From Chamaecrista fasciculata (Eukaryota; Streptophyta; Magnoliopsida; Fabales; Fabaceae), in the NCBI GenBank assembly GCA_003254925.1, contig QANZ01018310.1, positions 1 to 64,000 on the forward strand: a stretch of DNA of 64,000 nt, read 5' to 3'. This document shows, piece by piece, positions 34,054 to 45,337 of the stretch. The notes beneath the pieces are model-generated. The model was not told where the DNA came from. It saw only the letters and a list, made by a program, of their open reading frames with translations, and did no database searches. Every line of letters starts with the position of its first letter. Within the stretch, counting starts at the first letter, position 1. The position numbers were made by a program, and so were the translations under genes.

Positions 34054-36321
34054 TCATACGACCCAAAACCAAGCTACAACAGAGCCAGCAGCTAGACCGA
34101 AAACTAAGAATAGCACAATCACAGTGCCGGCAGTCTCTGCATGCTGCAACTTTACAACTTTTGGTGCCAAAATCATCAATACACTGGTTAGGTATCCGTT
34201 AGTAAGCCCTAATAGGCAAGTCAGTATTGTCACCGGAATCTCGGTTCGAAAGAACTTGGGACCGTGCAAGCACCCTAGGAAGAGAGGGAAAAACAACAAT
34301 CTTACTATGCAACTTCCTATTGCAATCTTTGCATTCTCCAGTAGATATACTGCAGTTAAACACTTGCCAACAAGATCAAACACATTGTAGGCAGTAATAA
34401 GCAGAATTGGATACCAATCCTTAAGAATTAGAGAGTGGACATCTTCTGTAATATACCCGGGAAATATTGCAAGAGTCACAATGTATATGAGAACAATGCC
34501 AAACCCATACCACTTGACTCTTCCTACAATATCCCATAGAGTTGACCTCCATAAAGATCCAGTCAGGGGACCTCTGACTTCTTCATCTTCAGTGACAGCC
34601 AGAACCTTGAGTTCTCTATAGTACTTCATAACAGGAAGCCTGTTTGCTAAATTGTAGAAAACCATGCATATCAACATAACTACAATTGATACAGAAAAGT
34701 AGAGGGTTGCACTCTTTCGCAGGCCGGAGGCATCTTGAGAATAAACAGCTTTCGTTAATATCCTTAGGAAAGAAACGAGTACCCCTACAGAAAAAAATAT
34801 ATATATAAAAATTGGAAAACCAAAACATCTAGGATAAAAGGAAACGGTTTAACCACCTGAAATATACACAAACGTTTGCAGACCTGTATACTTTATGCAT
34901 TAGATACAATTGACTACGACCTGAATAATAGAATGAAATCAGACAAATATCAGGTGCTTATATGCAAGCTGTTTATCCATGATCATCAGGTGCTTATATA
35001 TATTGGTATACAAAACGGCTCTGCTACAGGTAGGTTGAGCTTCCTCTCCTTCATCTCTCTCATTTTCTTTTTGAAACGTATAATAAATAAAAATAAAAAT
35101 CTACCAAAGAGGGCTGGAGTTCCCCTTGTACAAAATAATAAAAAATCACAGATTCCTGCATGGGATTTGAAAATAATTCAAGAATCTTGAGATGTATTAT
35201 ATATATGCTGCATAAACATCTTATTCCAGTATTAAAAGCATGCTCAAGAACTCGAGCTACCCATATATAAAATGCTTCCAAAATTGTTCTATACTTGAGA
35301 AACTATAATCCACACAAGCAAATTTGACCCGACCCGACCCTTTAATGGAATTGATCAGAGATATCTCATCGTATACCGAACCATGCATCAAATCAAACAC
35401 ATACTTCCTTCTCCCGGCCATCAGTATCACCAGAAATTCTATTGTTCTAAGATCATTCAAACGGAGCTTTCAAACCTATATCGATATCATACACAAATTG
35501 TTGGAAATTTTGTGTGAATTACCATTAATTTATTATAAGATTAATATTTGACATTACTGATTTAGTAACTAATTTATGGTAACTGAATAAAAATGAATTT
35601 GGTATCTATTTTAGGTGTGTAATCAATGATGGTTTAGATTATTCATAGTCTCATTCGGTCATTCCTATTGGTAAAAGACGTCACAATCGGAAGTACTAGT
35701 AATCATCCAAAGTTGGATCAGTACTCTTAACGGCGCTTGCAATTGAAACAAAATTATTAAACAAAGATTAGTGCAGATCGAAAAGAAAAGCTCACCAGAA
35801 GCAGCTGTGCCAGCAACAGCAGCTTGCATATACCTCTCCGGCAACTCGCCGGCGGACCCTATGATTCCACCCTGCACCAAAGCATCACCTAAACCGGAAA
35901 GAGCAACTGCAGCAACCGTCACATAGAACCCGCCATACAATCCGACCCGACCCTTAATGTACACAGCGTCCATCACGGGAACCACAAGCAAGGCCACCGC
36001 GAGCACGAACAGACCGACATTGATTCGGACGTGGACGTGAGATTTGTGGCTGTAGAGGATGATGATGAAAAGCGAAACGAGGCCGACGAGCATGTACGCG
36101 ACGGCGAAAATCCGGTCAACGCTGACATCGGGATAGAGATAGGAGAAGTAATCGACGGCGGTGACGAAGGCGTTCCACGGGAGAAGGTAGCCGAGGCCGA
36201 GGGTGAAGTAGATGATGTAACCCAAGTAACATTTGTCTTCGGGGATCTTGTTCGCCGCCGCCGTCGAGCTCAGTAGGCGAGAGGTCTCGGGCTCAAGGTC
36301 GGATTGGCCGGCGAGACCCAT
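34054..36321 (-). CDS. ENT1: Equilibrative nucleoside transporter, tandem copy A (2 exons, 418 aa)
   Basis: Exons are 35796-36321 and 34054-34784, split in phase 1 at a Gly codon; the intron is about 1.0 kb. The protein starts MGLAGQSDLEPETSRLL. Its first membrane segment carries the family hallmark GLGYLLPWNAF. Multiple hydrophobic spans follow on both sides of a hydrophilic loop (VTEDEEVRGPLTG), consistent with the roughly 11 helices of the SLC29/ENT family. It best fits the plant ENT1 branch, proton-linked nucleoside importers, usually of the plasma membrane and a little longer at about 450 aa. It is one of two adjacent same-strand copies (B at 37561-39668) with the same exon layout. It lacks the short Ala/Asn insertion seen near residue 25 of copy B. 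The plus-strand frame across exon 2 is a shadow. Confidence 0.92.
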
Positions 36322-36944
36322 CGGAGTCCCGTCGGATCCGGGTCGGGTCAGAGATTTTCTGCGTCGTGAACGAGAAAACTGAAAAACCTATACGTATGAG
36401 AATGATGCGATTTCCGATTTGAGAAACACGAAAATCGCGTGTATATCGGTAATTCGGTATGTAGTGATCGTGGAAGAATGTTCATCTGAAGCGAAAGCTG
36501 GAATACGACGTCGTTTAAGTGGAGGAGCAATAATTGCTTCATTTGGGATAAAATCCACCACCTAACGTCTCTGATTAATTATTGAGCTTATGTAAATATC
36601 TTTTAGTCAGCAATTGATGAGCCATTAATTTTTTTTAGCTTTGACGATACTTAATTATTTATCTAAGTCAAGAATGATATAAATGGAAAATTAATCCAGT
36701 TTTTTTTTGAAGTTAAAGGAGGAATCAAGGATATCTTCCGGATTTGTTAAAAAAAAAAAGGATATCTTCCGGATAACCTTCCTTTCATTGAAACTACCCT
36801 TCATTTTAGCTAAAATGTTCACAAAATGAATAAAAGTTTAGACTTTAGAGAATTGTGTAAGATGATTTTTTTTGTCATTTTCTTTTTAAAAAAGGTACAT
36901 ACTATTTTTTTTGGTACAAAAAAGGTATATATTATTTTTTTTTT
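36322..36944. other. Promoter side of ENT copy A and duplicate spacer
   Basis: 36360-36600 aligns with the sequence upstream of copy B (39710-39900): shared GAGAATGATGCGATTTCCGA, AAATCGCGTGTATATCGG and TACGACGTCGTTTAAGT. Past 36640 the similarity stops and A/T-rich spacer begins, with a duplicated GGATATCTTCCGGAT. Confidence 0.6.
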
Positions 36945-37070
36945 GTTGCTCAAAGTATTCCCAGCTCGATGAGCTAAAGACTAATCCTCCGCGGATCAAG
37001 GTTTGTCGCTGGCCAATTAGTTACTGCATACACAAGGTAGGAATCGAACCCCTGACACTTGCTTATTATT
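36945..37070 (-). mobile_element. tRNA-derived SINE-like fragment
   Basis: The minus strand reads GGGGTTCGATTCC at 37052-37040, a good Pol III B box (GGTTCRANNCC). It continues through CAACAAAAAAAAAA-like sequence at its 3' end, where the plus strand has a T run at about 36938-36948. The order B box, body, poly(A) suggests a tRNA-related SINE. I could not define an A box or target duplication, so the boundaries are approximate. Confidence 0.4.
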
Positions 37071-37206
37071 ATTGATTAGCTTGTATGGACAACATGATTT
37101 TGTAGTGATAAATGGCATATCAAATTGCTTAATCATTCTATGCCATGTATCTCATATTTCTTGCAAACAAACTTTAAGAGTCCCTCCAAACAGGTTATAA
37201 ATTAAA

Positions 37207-37301
37207 GGGTAAATTACACTNGGTTAAAATTACAAAATAGCTCTAAAAGATACTAAAGTGTTAATGGAGAATACCACAGGGTACCAAAGTGTAATTTACC
37301 C
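37207..37301. mobile_element. 95-bp Mutator-type MITE
   Basis: The ends are perfect 14-base inverted repeats, GGGTAAATTACACT and AGTGTAATTTACCC. TAAATTAAA flanks both sides (37198-37206 and 37302-37310), a 9-bp target duplication. The matching place beside copy A reads ATAAATTAACATCTAACC, an unoccupied site, so insertion followed the ENT duplication. There is one N at 37221. It is too short to code for anything. Confidence 0.9.
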
Positions 37302-37560
37302 TAAATTAAAATCTAACCAACTTCTATCTTCATTGCTCTTACTCTTATCCAGCTAAAACCAAAGCAAGGTGGCATCGAAAAAGTTCGTGTTAGAGGAATT
37401 ACAAGCAACAATAGAATTGCAATGCTTAATTAAATAATTCACAGGATTATCAACAGTGAAGCTAACTAATTTTTAAGTGTTCAAGAAACAGGTGAATGAG
37501 ATTCAACCCAGTTCTGACTTCTGATAGTGAGAAGCCAAAAATATCATACAAATGGCTCTG

Positions 37561-39668
37561 TCATACGACCCAAAACCAAGCTACAACAGACCCAGCTGCT
37601 AGACCGAAAACTAAGAATAGCACAGTCACGGTGCCTGCAGTCTCTGCATGCTGCAACTTTACAACTTTTGGTGCCAAAATCATCAATACACTGGTTAGGT
37701 ATCCGTTAGTAAGCCCTAATAGGCAAGTCAGTATTGTCACCGGAATCTCGGTTCGAAAGAACTTGGGACCGTGCAAGCACCCTAAGAAGAGAGGGAAAAA
37801 CAACAATCTTGCTATGCAACTTCCTATTGCAATCTTCGCATTCTCCAGTAGATATACTGCAGTTAAACACTTGCCAACAAGATCAAACACATTGAAGGCA
37901 GTAATAAGCAGAAGTGGATACCAATCCTTAAGAATTAGAGAGTGGACATCTTCTGTAATATACCCAGGAAATATTGCAAGAGTTACAATGTATATGAGAA
38001 CAATGCCATACCCATACCACTTGACTCTTCCTACAATATCCCATAGAGTTGACCTCCATAAAGATCCATTCAGGGAACCTCTGACTTCTTCATCTTCAGT
38101 GACAGCCAGAACCTTGAGTTCTCTATAGTACTTCATAACAGGAAGCCTGTTTGCTAAATTGTAGAAAACCATGCATATGAACATAACTACAATTGATACA
38201 GAAAAGTAGAGGGTTGCACTCTTTCGCAGGCCGGCGGCATCTTGAGAGTAAACAGCTTTCGTTAATATCCTTAGGAAAGAAATAAGTACCCCTACAGAAT
38301 ATATATATATATATATATATTGGAAAACCAAAACATCAGTGATAAAAGGAAACGGTTTACCGACCTGAAATACACAAAATGTTTGCAGACTTGTATACTT
38401 GAACATTAGATACAACTAATTAAGAGACTACGACCTGAATAATGGAATGAAATCAGACAAATAACAATAGCATCACAACAATTTCATGGTTGATGCCTCC
38501 TGATTAACAGACCATCTGACATCCCTTATAACATTTCAACCACGAATCGAATGCATTTAATCTTAAAGATATACATTACTTATCTACCACATAATATAAA
38601 ACAGAAAAACAACAACAATCAAAGCTTTTTCTCACTAAATGGAGTAGGCTATATTGATCAATTGATGCCATCATTTCCGAGTTTGAATCTTCACAACTAA
38701 ACACTACAGTAGTTAGTGTTCATTATATGGGAATCTCGGATATCCTAAGTAATAGCCCATCACGTGCTTATATATATTGGTATACAAAACGGCTCTGTTA
38801 CAGGTAGTTTCAGCTTCCTCTCCTTCCTCTCTCCCATTTTCTTTCTAAAACGTTCAATAAATAAAATTAAAAATCTACCAAAGAGGGTGGAGTTCCCCTT
38901 GTACAAAATAATAAAAAACCTGTGGTTTGAAAACAATGCATCAAATCAATCACATAGTTCCTTCTCTCATCAGTATCACCAGAAGTTCTAAGATTCAAAC
39001 GGAGCTTTCAAATCCATATCGATATCATATACAAAATGGATCAGTACTCCTAACGGCGCTTGCAATTGAAACAAAATTAGTAAACAAAGATTAGCGCAGA
39101 TCGAAAAGAAAAGCTCACCAGAAGCAGCTGTGCCAGCAACAGTAGCTTGCATATACCTCTCCGGCAACTCGCCGGCAGAGCCTATGATTCCACCCTGCAC
39201 CAAAGCGTCACCTAAACCGGAAAGAGCAATTGCAGCAACCGTCACATAGAACCCGCCATACAACCCGACCCGCCCTTTAATGTACACAGCGTCCATCACG
39301 GGAACCACAAGCAAGGCCGCCACGAGCACGAACAGACCGACATTGATTCGGACGTGGACGTGGGATTTGTGGCTGTAGAGGATGATGATAAAAAGCGAAA
39401 CGAGAGCGACGACCATGTAGGCGACGGCGAAGATCCGGTCAACGCTGACATCGGGATAGAGATAGGAGAAGTAATCGACGGCGGTGATGAAGGCGTTCCA
39501 CGGGAGGAGGTAGCCGAGGCCGAGGGTGAAGAAGATGATGTAACCCAAGTAATATTTGTCTTCGGGGATCTTGTTCGGCGCGGCGGCGGCGTCGAGACTG
39601 TTCGCCGCCGTCGACCTCAGGAGGCGAGAGGTCTCGGGGTCAAGGTCGGATTGCCCGGCGAGACCCAT
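37561..39668 (-). CDS. ENT1: Equilibrative nucleoside transporter, tandem copy B (2 exons, 426 aa)
   Basis: Exons are 39119-39668 and 37561-38291, split at the same phase-1 Gly codon as copy A; the intron is 0.83 kb. The protein is near-identical to copy A: MGLAGQSDLDPETSRLL, hallmark GLGYLLPWNAF, and the same C terminus SVVAWFWVV. Differences include eight extra residues near position 25 (NSLDAAAA-like), PLTGS to SLNGS in the central loop, and scattered conservative changes (Phe/Tyr, Val/Ile). Both copies are open end to end, so both are probably functional. The intron holds about 280 bases (38453-38760) without counterpart in copy A, and an (AT)n run at about 38299-38320. It likely imports nucleosides across a membrane as copy A does. 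Which copy retains the ancestral expression is not visible. Confidence 0.92.
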
Positions 39669-39867
39669 CGGAGTTCCTTCGGACCCGGGTCGGGTCAGAG
39701 ATTATCTGCGTCGCGGTACGTATGAGAATGATGCGATTTCCGATTTAGGAAACACGGAAATCGCGTGTATATCGGATTATCGGTATTTGGTGATCGTGGA
39801 GGACCAGTTCATCTAAAGCGAAAGCTGGGATACGACGTCGTTTAAGTAGAGGATTTGGGGCAAAATC

Positions 39868-39880
39868 CACACGTGACGTC
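39868..39880 (-). promoter_or_regulatory. G-box/ABRE-like element in the ENT copy B promoter
   Basis: CACGTG lies at 39870-39875 and is directly followed by ACGTC, about 200 bases before the copy B start codon. bZIP and bHLH factors bind such ACGT cores. The aligned place upstream of copy A (about 36557-36570) reads CACCTAACGTC, so the palindrome is absent there. The difference is seen; its effect on expression is inferred. Confidence 0.5.
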
Positions 39881-40434
39881 GTTGATTAATTATTGAGCTT
39901 ATTAGTCAGCAATTAAAGAGCTATTAATTTTTTGAGCTTTGAGACAATAATGATATAAATGCTGTAAATATAGAATACGTGGATGACTACATCCATGACT
40001 CTTTTGGTGTTCTTGTAATATCCTATAATTTTATTATGACTTCATCAATTTAGTCGTTTTGTAACATTTTCATGAAAGCTTATTAGTATGTTTGAAGGTG
40101 CATTATGGTGACCTTGATAGCGTGTAAACTATCCATCTTCCATTATATCAAGAGTCTTATATAAAGGGCTTCCTTCTATGAATTGTAAGTGTGAATAAAT
40201 ATAATAATATGACATGAGGGTAAGCTCTTGAAGAGCTACATCAATGAGCATATAGCATAATTCTCGAAGAACTAAACCTTTTGAGGACTAATTTGTATAT
40301 TTATTCTATCTCTTTATTTTCTCTTCTACACATTTTTGATTTGGTTTACAACAATGAAAAACTAAAAGGATAAGTTTGTGTAACTACCCCGGATAAAAGT
40401 TTAGAGTTATATCCATAAAAAAAAAGTTTAGAGT
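39881..40434. other. Intergenic region upstream of ENT copy B
   Basis: A/T-rich, no gene. Homology to the copy A upstream region fades after about 39950. The right end (40435-40443) is the TATAAAGAA target duplication of the next element. Confidence 0.55.
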
Positions 40435-40970
40435 TATAAAGAAGGCTAAAGTGTATTTTTGATCGCATAATTTTTATAAAGGTCTCAATTTGATCTCATA
40501 ACTTTTTTTTGTTGTAATTTTAGTTTCATAACTTTTGAAAACGTTCAACCGTTGGTCCCAATGTGATTTTCATCCATTATCTGCTATTAAAGATGATCTC
40601 GCAAACTGAGTTGGATGATGACGTGGCATATATGGGTGAAGTGGATTAAAAAAGGACCAACTTTGATCTTATAACTTTGTATAATGTTGCAAATTTGGTC
40701 TCATAACTTTGTATAATGTTGCAAAGTTTGTCTCATAACTTTGTATAGAGTTGCAAATTTGAATGAATAGTCTAACTAATATCTTGTTGATTTAATTCTC
40801 TATGCTACGCATGTTTATTGCCAATTATTAGCTTATAAATTTTTTATTTATCAGATCACAGGAAATAGTGTTTTGATTTAACTATCAATAACAAATCTAA
40901 ACAAGTGTTATGAGTATAACTAGTGTTATGTGTTGGTGTCATGAGCATATCAAGCTCAATTACTTATTAC

Positions 40971-41638
40971 CAAGGTAATCAAGATCGAGATCTTGCTAAG
41001 GATCGGAAGATCGGATCGAGGATCGTAAGATCCTAGTTTTTTTTAAAAAAATATAATATATATATGTAATAATATTAATATTTTAGTAATATTAAAAAAT
41101 ACCCTATTATTTGATCTCTTAATTTACACCATGTTAACTAATCAGTCCTTGAATTATTACAATTGTCAACGATTTGATCCTTGAGTCAAATTTAGGGACC
41201 CAATAGTATAAATTTAATACAAATTCAGGAACCAAAAAGTATAAAGTTAATTAAAATTCAAGAACCAAATAGTATTAATTTAGTATAAATTCTAGGAGCA
41301 AAAAGTATAAAATTAGTTTAAATTTAGGGACCAAATAGTTGATAATTGAAATATTTCAGGGATCAAATTGTGTATTTTGATTATTCAGGGAATGATTAGT
41401 TGACTTGGTGTAAATTCAGGGACAAAATAGTGTTTTTTTCTAAAAAAAATGTCAAAATGCTAAGAAAAATAAAGAAAATTAAAATCTAACCAAGATCTTA
41501 CGATCTTACGATCCAACCCAAAAAATCGCGATCCCACTACGATCTCAGTCATTTCCGATCTTATGTGCGATCTAGCAAGGTGGACCTTATCAAGATCTCG
41601 ATCTTACACGATCTAAGATCTCGATCTTGATTACCATG
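40971..41638. mobile_element. hAT-like non-autonomous element nested in the Mutator-like element
   Basis: The left end is CAAGGTAATCAAGATCGAGA; the reversed right end is CATGGTAATCAAGATCGAGA. CTTATTAC flanks both (40963-40970, 41639-41646), an 8-bp target duplication as made by hAT transposases. Subterminal regions are dense in GATCTTACGATC / GATCGTAAGATC-type motifs, another hAT habit. At 668 bp it is too short to code for transposase. Confidence 0.85.
41090..41440. repeat. Inverted repeat inside the nested hAT-like element
   Basis: The left side has AATTTACACCATGTTAACTA; the right side reversed has AATTTACACCAAGTCAACTA. Between them, phrases of the type GGGACCAAATAGTATAAATT recur. It could be a third nested element or part of the hAT-like element itself. 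I found no clear target duplication. Confidence 0.5.
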
Positions 41639-42374
41639 CTTATTACTGAGCTTAAGAAATACTATTCTAATTTAACAATCAATAACAACTTTAAACAAGT
41701 GTTATGGGCATAGCTGGTGTTATGGGCATATCGAGCTGGATTACTCATTATAATATTTAACACATATTCCACAAATGTTGACCATAATAAACAAGCAAAT
41801 ACAATACCATACAAATATAGAATGTTAGCAATTAACTTGAGAAGTGGTATAGTCCAATTATTACCACACTCAGCATGAAAACAAAAACAACTACACAGAG
41901 AACTAAGTTTTGGACTCAAAATATTAAGTAAAAATTATTCTTCTTGGTCTATCATGAGGATAGTCACTGCAACATTTTAAAATCTTATTTGGCAAGGGTT
42001 AAGTAATATTCAGAAAATCTATGATAGAAACAATAACTAATATGGGACAAATTTTAAAACTGATTAAGAAGAGTTGAGACCAAATTTGCAACCTTATATA
42101 AAGTTATGGGACCAAATTTACAACATTATACAAAGTTATGAGACTAAAGTTGGTCATTTTTTTTTAATTCACTTCACTCATATTTGTCACGTTATCATCC
42201 AACTCAGTTTGTCAGGTCATCTTTAACGACAGATAATAAATGGAAATCACCTTGGGACCAACGGTGTGACGTTTTCAAAAGTTATGAGACTAAAATTGCA
42301 ACAAAAAATTATAGGACCAAATTGAGACCTTTGCAAAAGTTATGGGACCAAAGTGCACTTTAACCTATAAAGAA

Positions 42375-42750
42375 TTCTTCTTAACTTTTTGACTAAAATG
42401 ATAAGTTTGTGTAATTTAATTTTTGAAAAATAAAATTACAAAATTTAATCTTAAAAGATGAAATATCGATAAAGTTTTAATTACGTTAAATTCGTTATTA
42501 AATTTCAATTAATAATATCTTTAAAAGAAATTAAATTAATTGTAATGATATATTTCTAAAATTAAATCTGAGGATAAATCTATTACCAAATAAACTTTTT
42601 CAATAAGTTCTGCTCAGCTTATCTGTAATCCACGCTACACATAACATGGACTTACTCAATCGACAATGCTTCAAAGCCATATCGAATTGTTGGTTATTCT
42701 TATTTATAGCTTTCTCAATGTTTGTTGTTTTCTTTTCTTTTTTGGGGCAA
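42375..42750. other. Short A/T-rich spacer
   Basis: No gene. It lies between the second Mutator-like element and the target duplication (CTTCG, 42751-42755) of the solo LTR. Confidence 0.5.
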
Positions 42751-42755
42751 CTTCG

Positions 42756-43665
42756 TGTTGGGCTTGGTCACTCCAAGTGAAGGCCCATTCTCAAGTCAGC
42801 CCAAAGCTTTGCCCCAGCAGCTAGGGTTTCATTTTCTGGTGTGGAGTGGTGTGGAGAGCAAGCCAAGCAAATTGGTAGAGAGTAAGAAAAACGCATAGAG
42901 AGAGAGGGTGAAAACCTAGAAACTGTTTTTCTCTGGCAGCAGTTACTTCCGGCAAAATCCAACGGTGCAACCTTCTCCGATCAAGCTGAAATTTGGAGGG
43001 TATGTTCTTGACATCCTAGTCTTGATATCCTACGGTCGGTTTTTCGATTGGAGCTTTGGTTTGGTAGAAACGGATTTTTGAAGTTCAAGGAGCGTCCTAT
43101 CCAGACTTCCTGAACGACGTTTATTGTCGGAAAAATCCAACGGTGAGATCTTCTCCGAATGAGCTGAAATTTTGAGGTTATGTTTCGGACATTCTGTTCC
43201 TTATATCCTACGGTCAGTTTTTGTATTGGAGATGATTTAGGTATTCCGATTGGGTCTTGAAGTGCTGCTCTGTTTTGTGCGTTTTTCCTTTGTTGTCTCA
43301 ACTTTATTTGTGCTTGGAGATTTGGGTATTTGTTGGAGGAAGCTTGTGAGTTGAATATATTGTTTTAGGGTCTGTTGAGAGAATATTGCCCTAGATATAT
43401 TTTGTAGGCTCATTTTGTTAGTGCTTCTTGTACCCAAATTTTGTAAGACAATGTTGTTTACCTCTTTTGTGGTTGTGAGAGGTTGTATAGTTGTATTCTT
43501 TGATTGATGCAATAATACTAGTTAGACATTGTTATTTGAATCATTGGGCAATTGGGCGAAAGTTTTGTATTCCATTTTTCTGTTTTGGAATTGTTATAGT
43601 GGTTTGTAGTTTTACCGACATTTCCGCTTCCGCTGCGCCGCCGCCAACCACGCTTGCGCCCGTCA
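42756..43665 (+). mobile_element. Solo LTR (910 bp), probably Ty1-copia type
   Basis: It starts TGTTGGGC and ends CCGTCA, with CTTCG directly on both sides (42751-42755 and 43666-43670), a 5-bp target duplication. TG...CA ends, a 5-bp duplication and a TTTCCGCTTCCGCTGCG phrase near the 3' end fit plant LTR retrotransposons; the last phrase resembles the copia LTRs at 56360 and 63405. No primer-binding site or coding interior follows, so this is the single LTR left by LTR-LTR recombination. Inside, a block of about 95 bases around AACGGTG repeats at 42961 and 43139 (178-bp spacing). Confidence 0.82.
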
Positions 43666-43670
43666 CTTCG

Positions 43671-45337
43671 TAATGTTGAATTGCAACAATTTCGTCTTTG
43701 AATTCATCTCCAAATATTCAATGAAAAAAATTATAGGGGAAAGTCATTGATTTTTGGACTTACTAATAGAAGTGGGAAAAGTTATTTTCTAATAAATTCT
43801 CCCACTTTTTTTAAGTAATGTTTGAAATGTATGAATTATTTATTTTTCAATATGCAACTAACATTTTTTTATTTATGAGAAGGAAAATATCACATTCTGA
43901 TTAATCATGATTATGTGTTAGCCGAAGTTAACTGGAATATGACACATGTTCTCTATTGCAAAATTTTAAAGTTTGACCATCACATTAGAGAATTAAGAAA
44001 ATATTAATGGATCTTTTAAAAAAAATCATTCTTGTGCTTAGCCTTAAAAAGTCAAATTCATTTTCACCAATTTAGGTATCTTTGTTATGAGATTCTCCAA
44101 TCAATATTTGATACGTGATAAAAATTTTATACATAACCAATCATGATAGAGAGAACATTAAACACACATTTTTGCATGATCAATCATAGAAGTGAAAGGA
44201 TGTAAATCAATCCTATGATTAGAGGAAACTTAAAGTAAAGTTGTTACCTAAGGGCCTGTATGGGAAGAGCTTAATCTTAATCCCATCTCATTCAATCATC
44301 ATCTCATCTTAGGATTTGATGAACAGTACTGGTTAGGTGTTTTTTTGGAACCTCCATCTCATCTCATCTCATCCACATNTAATTGAGTAGCATCTCAAAT
44401 AAAATTACTTGTAGAAAAAGTCACACACGTTGCTTTCTACCATAGATGAGTGAGTGAATGATGTTTACCAGTTCAGAAAGAGAGAGACAGATGGAAGAAA
44501 AGCTTTTTGCTCATACCATGACTTAGATGAGGTAAATATCTCTAACTTCTAACTAATCTTTTTTTTTTAAAATATAGTTCATATGGGTTCGATCAATCTC
44601 GTGGGCTTATGATTGAGCTGTTCAGGCTAGAATTCCGGCATTTGTCGTTACCTTATTTTGGGACGGCATTTTCTTTTAAAACGACAGGGTTGAAATTTAA
44701 ACGTTTCCATTTCAGCCAAAAGAGAAAGATAAAAGAATTGGTGAGATAGTGAAGTGTATGGTACACGATTGCCCTCAACCCATTTGTCAAAATGTCCCTT
44801 CAACTTCAAATAACTCCAACCGAGTCTGCCTTGCTTTGCTTGTCTGTTTCTGTTAAAATTTTTATTGAATCTTTAACTTTTAATTTCTCTCCTTCCACCA
44901 AATATTTGCCCTAAAGCATTTGTTCTTCAAGTCATGCATGACCACCAAACGCATTCGATTAACTAATTGAGGATAGTTTAATCAAGGGTCTCAAGTTCGA
45001 AACTTAAAAATGCAGCTGCATTAAATACTTCATGGAGGAGCATTATTGTCCTTGTGGTCTTACCTAACTCGAATGAGATTAGTTTTTGTTTAAACTATCA
45101 AAACAAGGCGACAAACACTCATAATTTATAAAGAAAAAAAATTCATGCACGTATAATCTTTAATCAATCCCCACTATTTTTTCCCCCTTTTTTATTCTGT
45201 GACAGAGAAGACTTGGCATCACATTTTCCATATTGGTTTCATCTAAAATTGGTATGACATTGACATGTTCACTACCTTGGCATGCATATCAACAATTCAT
45301 TTTCAATTCCAAAACTACATTTTCTCAATACAAAACA
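43671..45337. other. Intergenic region upstream of the receptor-like kinase
   Basis: No gene seen. It contains CATCTCAT-rich sequence at 44285-44375 (one N at 44379), a SINE copy at 44961-45095, and the likely kinase promoter after about 45100. Confidence 0.5.
44961..45095 (+). mobile_element. SINE copy (tRNA-related)
   Basis: A-box-like TAGTTTAATCAAGG and B-box-like AAGTTCGAAACTT lie about 20 bases apart. They are followed by a body (TGCAGCTGCATTAAATACTTC, then CGAATGAGATTAGTTTT) that recurs at 47600-47815 on the other strand. Internal Pol III boxes and dispersed copies support a SINE. It is not a tRNA gene: there is no cloverleaf or acceptor stem. Confidence 0.5.

Larger units (their letters stand above)
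40444..42365. mobile_element. Second non-autonomous Mutator-like element, carrying a nested insertion
   Basis: The left end (40444, GGCTAAAGTG) and reversed right end (42365, GGTTAAAGTG) begin arms of about 300 bases (40444 to about 40775, and about 42056 to 42365) that share AAAGGTCTCAATTTG and a TTGCAA / GGTCYCATAACTTT repeat. TATAAAGAA flanks both sides (40435-40443, 42366-42374), a 9-bp target duplication. The internal sequence includes GTGTTATG repeats at about 40900 and 41700 and the hAT-like insertion at 40971-41638. No transposase frame is visible. Confidence 0.88.

Noticed and set aside
37040..37052. tRNA gene suggested by the B box GGTTCGATTCC
   Set aside because: No acceptor stem, anticodon arm or A box at tRNA spacing; better explained as a SINE.
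37496..38128. 210-aa plus-strand open frame, with a 122-aa partner at 34022-34390
   Set aside because: Exactly antisense to ENT exon 2 in both copies; the ENT frame has family hallmarks and spliced continuity, the antisense frame has none.
43491..43673. Short open frame at the end of the solo LTR
   Set aside because: Lies across the LTR 3' end; no similarity, and LTRs rarely code.
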